Shown in pieces: positions 60,101-64,000 of a stretch of 64,000 nucleotides of DNA (position 1 is its first letter; every line of letters begins with the position of its first letter). The translations under genes were made by a program, and so were the position numbers. Origin of the DNA: Prunella strophiata (lineage: Eukaryota > Chordata > Aves > Passeriformes > Prunellidae); NCBI GenBank assembly GCA_036583965.1, contig JAZBQD010000030.1, positions 114,772,048-114,836,047 on the forward strand, in the 5' to 3' direction. The notes under the pieces are model-generated. The model was not told where the DNA came from. It searched no databases and worked only from the letters and a program-made list of their open reading frames with translations.

Positions 60101-60712
60101 AGGGCACAGAGCCCCTCAGGGACCTGCCCAGAGCCCCTCAGGGACCTGCCCAGAGCCCCTCAGGGACCTGCCCAGAGCCCCTCAGGGCACAGAGCCCCTC
60201 AGGGACCTGCCCAGAGCCCCTCAGGGCACAGAGCCCCTCAGGGACCTGCCCAGAGCCCCTCAGGGACCTGCCCAGAGCCCCTCAGGGCACAGAGCCCCTC
60301 AGGGACCTGCCCAGAGCCCCTCAGGGACCTGCCCAGAGCCCCTCAGGGCACAGAGCCCCTCAGGGCACAGAGCCCCTCAGGGCACAGAGCCCCTCAGGGA
60401 CCTGCCCAGAGCCCCTCAGGGCACAGAGCCCCTCAGGGCACAGAGCCCCTCAGGGCACAGAGCCCCTCAGGGCACAGAGCCCCTCAGGGACCTGCCCAGA
60501 GCCCCTCAGGGACCTGCCCAGAGCCCCTCAGGGCACAGAGCCCCTCAGGGCACAGAGCCCCTCAGGGACCTGCCCAGAGCCCCTCAGGGACCTGCCCAGA
60601 GCCCCTCAGGGACCTGCCCAGAGCCCCTCAGGGCACAGAGCCCCTCAGGGACCTGCCCAGAGCCCCTCAGGGACCTGCCCAGAGCCCCTCAGGGACCTGC
60701 CCAGAGCCTTTC
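57187..60712 (+). repeat. 3.5-kb C-rich minisatellite (22-, 21- and 17-bp units)
   Basis: Unit types: AGCCCCTCAGGGACCTGCCC plus AG (22 bp), AGCCCCTCAGGGCACAG (17 bp) and 21-22-bp variants with GGATCTCCCC, GGAACCACCC or GGTCCGACCC in the middle; roughly 170 units judged from length. The left 2 kb is a mix of variants; from about 59130 to 60700 only the 22- and 17-bp types remain. No plus-strand stop occurs inside any unit, so long open frames of Pro/Ser/Gly/Arg text exist in more than one frame. I do not regard these as a gene. Confidence 0.95.
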
Positions 60713-60944
60713 TTCTCCTCCTGGCAGGAGGAGAGATGGGAAAATCCCACCCCGAAATGCAAGGGAGGAAGACAGGGCTTCAAGCAGCCCCAACTCTTCA
60801 TGGTTTTTACTGGTAAGAACCCCAAGGTTCCCACCCCTTCCTACACCTGTTACCTCTGCCTGTTTCTGCCCCCAGAAAGAAAAGGAGAAAAGCAAATTCC
60901 CGACTTCTAAATTGTCCTAATTTCCCAGTTCTGAGGTCACTCAC
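60713..60944. other. Spacer between the minisatellite and the GART-like exon
   Basis: No recognised element. The final GART exon expected downstream of the minus-strand copy is not found here or in the array. Confidence 0.6.
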
Positions 60945-61057
60945 CAGGACGAAATGCACAGTGCAGCCCGTGACTTTGAATCCACTTTCCAAAGGCTCTT
61001 GCTGGGCATCCCCATCCTTGAGTGGAAAAAGTGATGGAGAAGCATTCAAAATTTTCC
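60945..61057 (-). pseudogene. GART-like exon (transformylase catalytic-loop exon), diverged copy
   Basis: Minus strand. Acceptor GATGCCCAG|GGAAAA and donor CTG|GTGAGT are intact. 113 nt against 116 in the parent exon 54162-54277, an in-frame loss of one codon. It reads KILNASPSLFPLKDGD and, further on, [10 protein letters not shown]. The parent has [15 protein letters not shown] and [10 protein letters not shown]. The catalytic NIH has become NAS, losing the family's catalytic His, so GAR-transformylase activity would not be expected. Introns are retained, so it is a genomic rather than a retroposed copy. Its downstream exon (with the catalytic Asp) is missing from this window. Confidence 0.8.
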
Positions 61058-61210
61058 CTGGGCATCAGCATGAGAGGAGGAAAAAAGAAAAGGAAAAAAA
61101 AAAAAAAGAAATAATTTAAACTGAATTTCCTTAAAAATAAAATGAGGTGTGATCATCAGTGCAAACCCTGAACAGCACTGCTCTGCTCTGAGGGAATTCT
61201 GCTCTTCCAA

Positions 61211-61262
61211 GAGCCCCACTGCCAGAGGGAAGGGAAGCAGAATCCCAAACTCAGAATTCCCA
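61211..61262 (+). repeat. Isolated unit of the 66-bp repeat family
   Basis: GCCCCACTGCCAGAGGGAAG through CAGAATTCCCACTGAG. Same unit as the array at 61832-62095, separated from it by about 570 bp of unrelated sequence. Confidence 0.75.
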
Positions 61263-61831
61263 CTGAGACATGGGTTTCAAAGAATTGATGATTCTAAGAC
61301 AATGGTTGCTGAGTTATCTAAAGTAGAAAGATAAGCTTTTGTTTAGAGGTAGCAGAAGCCAGGCTTAGATAAGCTACCTGGACACCATTTCTCATGACTT
61401 GTCAATATCATGGAGAACAGACTTCCTCACCCATTGAACATAAGGAAACAGGGGGACTTAGTTTGTCACGTATGCGAAAAGGTAGAAAGGTCAGAGCGAG
61501 GAAGACTCTTTTTACTTGCTCATTTTTGAAGACCCCTCCCCAAAAGGGACCCCCGACCCATTCCAGGGAACAAACTACACATGCTTAAAAGCCTTTCTTC
61601 CAATTTGCATGGGAAGAGGGGCACAGGAAATAACAGGAGTATGAATATGCATTTGTATTTTGTATGTTCAACACTTTAGTAAATAAAAGGCTTTGTAATG
61701 ATCGGTAAAACTCATAGTGCGGGTTGGGAAGATCTCACATACACTTTCTAACATTAAGTTGTTAGAGAGTCTTTGTCCGTCATAGTTGAATATAGATATT
61801 AGATCTATATTCATATTTTAGTAATTCACCA
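61263..61831 (+). mobile_element. Probable LTR-derived segment (endogenous retroviral), inserted in a tandem repeat
   Basis: Unlike its flanks. It holds a TTAAAAGCC box (about 61585) and, about 90 bp on, AATAAAAGGCTTTGTAATGA, a spacing typical of an LTR promoter/poly(A) pair. No coding remnant. Boundaries and target-site duplication are not resolved, and the family is not identified. Confidence 0.35.
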
Positions 61832-62095
61832 CACCAGAATTCCCACAGCCCCACTGCCAGAGGGAATGGAAGCAGAATCCCAACATAGCCCCACTGCCAG
61901 GGGGAATGGAAGCAGAATCCCATATTCAGAATTCCCATACCAGAATTCCCACAGCCCCACTGCCAGAGGGAAGGGAAGCAGAATCCCACATTCAGAATTC
62001 CCATACCAGAATTCCCACAGCCCCACTGCCAGAGGGAAGGGAAGCAGAATCCCACATTCAGAATTCCCACAGCCCCACTGCCAGAGGGAAGCACA
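61832..62095 (+). repeat. 66-bp tandem repeat array
   Basis: Unit CCAGAATTCCCACAGCCCCA continuing to CAGAATTCCCATA. Full units start at 61940 and 62006, with shorter or degenerate units on each side. It lies in the intron between the two GART-like exons. Confidence 0.9.
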
Positions 62096-62230
62096 GGGTT
62101 TCCTCCCTGGAATGTCAGCAGTGCCAGCAGGCCTGAGGGATTTAATCAAAGGACAAGGAACTCTGACTGTGGAATCCTGGTGAGACCAACCACCCCTGCT
62201 TTAGTTTCTCTCTTACATTTGATTTCTTAC

Positions 62231-62372
62231 CTTTCCATTTTCGGAGAAAAGGGCTGGACAAAACCCTCATGAACCCTGACAGACAGATCAGCTCCACAGA
62301 GAATTCCTCCAGGACTCGGTCAATGGTGCTGTCGAATTCCGAGCGACTCCCGTACAGTTTGTGATCAATCAC
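62231..62372 (-). pseudogene. GART-like exon (VIDHKLYG exon), diverged copy
   Basis: Minus strand. Acceptor CTGCCCCAG|GTGATT at 62373; donor AAAG|GTAAGA at 62230. 142 nt, exactly the length of the parent exon 51554-51695, same phase, no stop. Reads VIDHKLYGSRSEFDSTIDRV, then LEEFSVELICLSGFMRVLSS. VIxHKLY is nearer to mammalian GART (VINHKLY) than is the intact GART here (VVEHTRY), so the copy keeps some ancestral residues. Together with 61057-60945 it forms a two-exon fragment of a GART copy inverted relative to GART. Upstream exons would lie beyond the right edge. It could be a degrading pseudogene or part of a paralogous gene. Confidence 0.8.
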
Positions 62373-62480
62373 CTGGGGCAGGGAGACACAACCAAAGGTG
62401 GGACTGGGAGCAGCTGCTTGGGCAACAGTGGGGAACAAACCAGATTTAATTCCAGGACACTCCATGATTTGAAAGGAGGG
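62373..62480. other. Spacer upstream of the GART-like exon
   Basis: No element recognised. No further GART-like exon was found on the minus strand up to the window end. Confidence 0.5.
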
Positions 62481-62700
62481 TGCAGTCAGGTGGGGTTGGT
62501 CTTTTCTGCCACATCCCAAGTGAAAGGGTGAGAGGAAATGGCCCTACATTGCACCAGGGGAGGTTCAGAATGGAGATTAGAAACAATTTTTCCCTTCTTA
62601 GGAGTGGCCAGGCACAGTGGCAAAGGAATGAGTTGCCCAGGGAGGCAGTGGAGTCAATTGGCCAGACCCTTGGGTAAGGGGAGGAGGAGGTCCTTTATTT
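62480..62700 (+). repeat. CR1 3' region, divergent subtype
   Basis: GAGGAAATGGCCCTACATTG and GATTAGAAACAATTTTTCCC, then GAGTTGCCCAGGGAGGCAGT. Same subtype as 32430-32740. Confidence 0.65.
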
Positions 62701-63160
62701 CTGCCCCACTTCCCATTTTCAGTCCTGCAGGTGAGTGCTGATTTCTGACTCTCCTCAGGACCTTCAAACAAAGGGCCCACAAAACTTTGTGCCCTTGCCT
62801 GTGAAAATGTGAGTGAATTTTGGTATCACTTTTTTTCTTTAGACACGAGTCAGAAAAATATCACATGAACCTAACTCAAGATCTGAAGAAACTGCTTCAG
62901 AACCCTTTCCATGCAGGGGCAGCCTCTAGCAGAGTTTATTTCCATCTGTGCACAGCTGTAAAAACAGCTGCTCAAACCCACTGGATGTCAGAAGGGGGAG
63001 TTCCTGCCTTTGACATCCCAAGTCATGGAATGTTCTCAGACAATGCTGATGGTCCTTGCCAGGGGTTTTTATGGAACAAATTCCTGTCCCAAAGAGCTGC
63101 TTTGTGGCCCACAGGCAGGGGAGAACTTGCATGGGACTGGGCACAATGTGAGACACAGGT
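62701..63160. other. Noncoding stretch
   Basis: No recognised gene or repeat. Open frames on either strand have no homology that I can name. Confidence 0.5.
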
Positions 63161-63164
63161 TTTC

Positions 63165-63540
63165 ATCCTGGAGAGGAGAAGCTCCAGGGAGAGCTCAGAG
63201 CCCCTGGCAGGGCCTGAAGGGGCTCCAGGAGAGCTCAGAGGGACTGGGGACAAGGATGGAGGGACAGGACCCAGGGAATGGCTCCCAGTGCCAGAGGGCA
63301 GGGCTGGGTGGGAGATTGGCAATGAGGAATTCCTCCCTGGCAGGGTGGGCAGGGCTGGCACAGGGTGCCCAGAGCAGCTGTGGCTGCCCCTGGATCCCTG
63401 GCAGTGCCCAAGGCCAGGCTGGACACTGGGGCTGGGAGCAGCCTGGCACAGGGGAAGGTGTCCCTGCCATGGCAGGGGTGGCACTGGGTGGGCTCTGAGG
63501 TCTTTCCAACCCTACCCCAGTCTAGGATTTTGTGATTCTA
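63165..63540 (+). repeat. CR1 3' region, long copy
   Basis: GAGAGGAGAAGCTCCAGGGA through GGGAAGGTGTCCCTGCCATG to the tail AGGATTTTGTGATTCTAGAT. Confidence 0.85.
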
Positions 63541-63858
63541 GATAAACCCAGGAGACAACACACTTCTGTGCTTTGCAGAACCTGAAGTGTGACTGATTTC
63601 AGCCAAAGCTCGAGGCTCATGGGCTGCAGTCCCAGACCCAACTCATCCACTGAAATCCCTTCTCTGGGATGCAGCACTCACTGCTGAGCTGGGAACAGCC
63701 CCCAGAGCCCAGTGAGGACTCCCAGCTCTGTGCTCCATCCCCAGATCCACAGGGGAAAGTTTCACACTGAAGTGAAACCTCAACACTCAGCAAGGATTTC
63801 CCATCCAGCCACGGGCTCAGCAGCTGGGAATAGAAAGGAGAAGGGGATGTGTCCTCAC

Positions 63859-64000
63859 TGTTATGGATGGATAATGAGATGATTGGCTCTTGCAATTAAG
63901 GGATGAATACTGTGTGTATATTAAGAGAAGCTTTAGTGATGTATAGTTCTGTTATTATAGTTTAGATGTCCTCTGTTCTCCCCATAGTCCCCTTTCCCCC
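63859..64000 (+). mobile_element. Beginning of a probable ERV LTR, cut by the window edge
   Basis: Starts TGTTATGGATGGATAATGAG, a TG-start and sequence style that I associate with passerine ERVL-type LTRs. It continues past the right edge, so the length, the CA end and the target-site duplication cannot be examined. Confidence 0.45.

Noticed and set aside
56964..60920. Open reading frame of about 1318 codons (Pro/Ser/Arg-rich) and a second of about 1214 codons in another frame
   Set aside because: It is the translation of a 22/17-bp minisatellite with no plus-strand stops. Units are not multiples of three, more than one frame is open, and no splice or start evidence supports a gene.
60945..62372. 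GART-like exons as a processed (retroposed) pseudogene
   Set aside because: The exons are separated by 1.17 kb with intact GT/AG sites and parental exon boundaries, so the copy retained introns.
62820..63545. 241-codon plus-strand frame near the right end
   Set aside because: Its second half is a CR1 3' copy and its first half has no recognised homology or splice structure.

Overview
This is a vertebrate nuclear window, almost certainly from a bird and probably a passerine. The evidence is the many CR1 LINE 3'-end fragments (about 25, ending in variants of ATTCTATGATTCT), the compact gene-dense layout, a terminal sequence resembling passerine ERV LTRs, and the conserved gene pair SON (minus strand) and GART (plus strand) arranged head to head, as on human chromosome 21q22 and its avian counterpart. 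There are no bacterial-type operons, CRISPR arrays or recognisable tRNA/rRNA genes.

Layout. 1-18078 (minus): the 5' part of SON, an RS-rich nuclear-speckle splicing cofactor. Five coding exons are visible: 18078-17990, 17365-17201, 12228-2958 (a giant repeat-rich exon), 1724-1564 and 116-1. The gene runs off the left edge before its G-patch and dsRNA-binding parts. About 17.8-19.0 kb is a CpG island serving as the probable shared SON/GART promoter. From 19 to 29.1 kb is the probable 5' intron of GART plus intergenic DNA, with CR1 fragments, a 280-bp direct duplication, minisatellites and a second GC-rich block near 20.7 kb.

29115-55572 (plus): the complete GART coding region, 21 coding exons whose phases all agree. 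The spliced length is 3012 nt, giving 1003 residues. GART is the trifunctional purine enzyme with GARS, AIRS and GAR-transformylase domains. After the GARS domain the reading frame meets an in-frame TAG two bases into the intron, with AATAAA about 0.95 kb downstream. This is the architecture of the known short GARS-only isoform (433 residues).

55573-64000: the GART 3' UTR with a duplicated polyadenylation-signal block, then a 3.5-kb C-rich minisatellite (57.18-60.71 kb; 22-, 21- and 17-bp units). On the opposite strand follow two diverged GART transformylase exons (62372-62231 and 61057-60945) with intact splice sites and frame but a replaced catalytic His. This looks like a remnant or paralogous GART copy inverted against the parent gene, interrupted by a probable LTR-derived segment and a 66-bp tandem repeat. 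The window ends in a CR1 copy and the beginning of a probable ERV LTR.

Points of most interest: the inverted GART-like exons with the NIH to NAS change; two separate +1 frame disruptions in SON (one extra base in an otherwise exact 81-bp repeat array, and a frame conflict in exon 2), real or assembly errors; the apparent common origin of SON's basic and acidic repeats from one module of about 30 residues; and the unusual minisatellite that is free of plus-strand stops and fakes a 1318-codon ORF. No purine-pathway or splicing function beyond SON and GART is encoded here.
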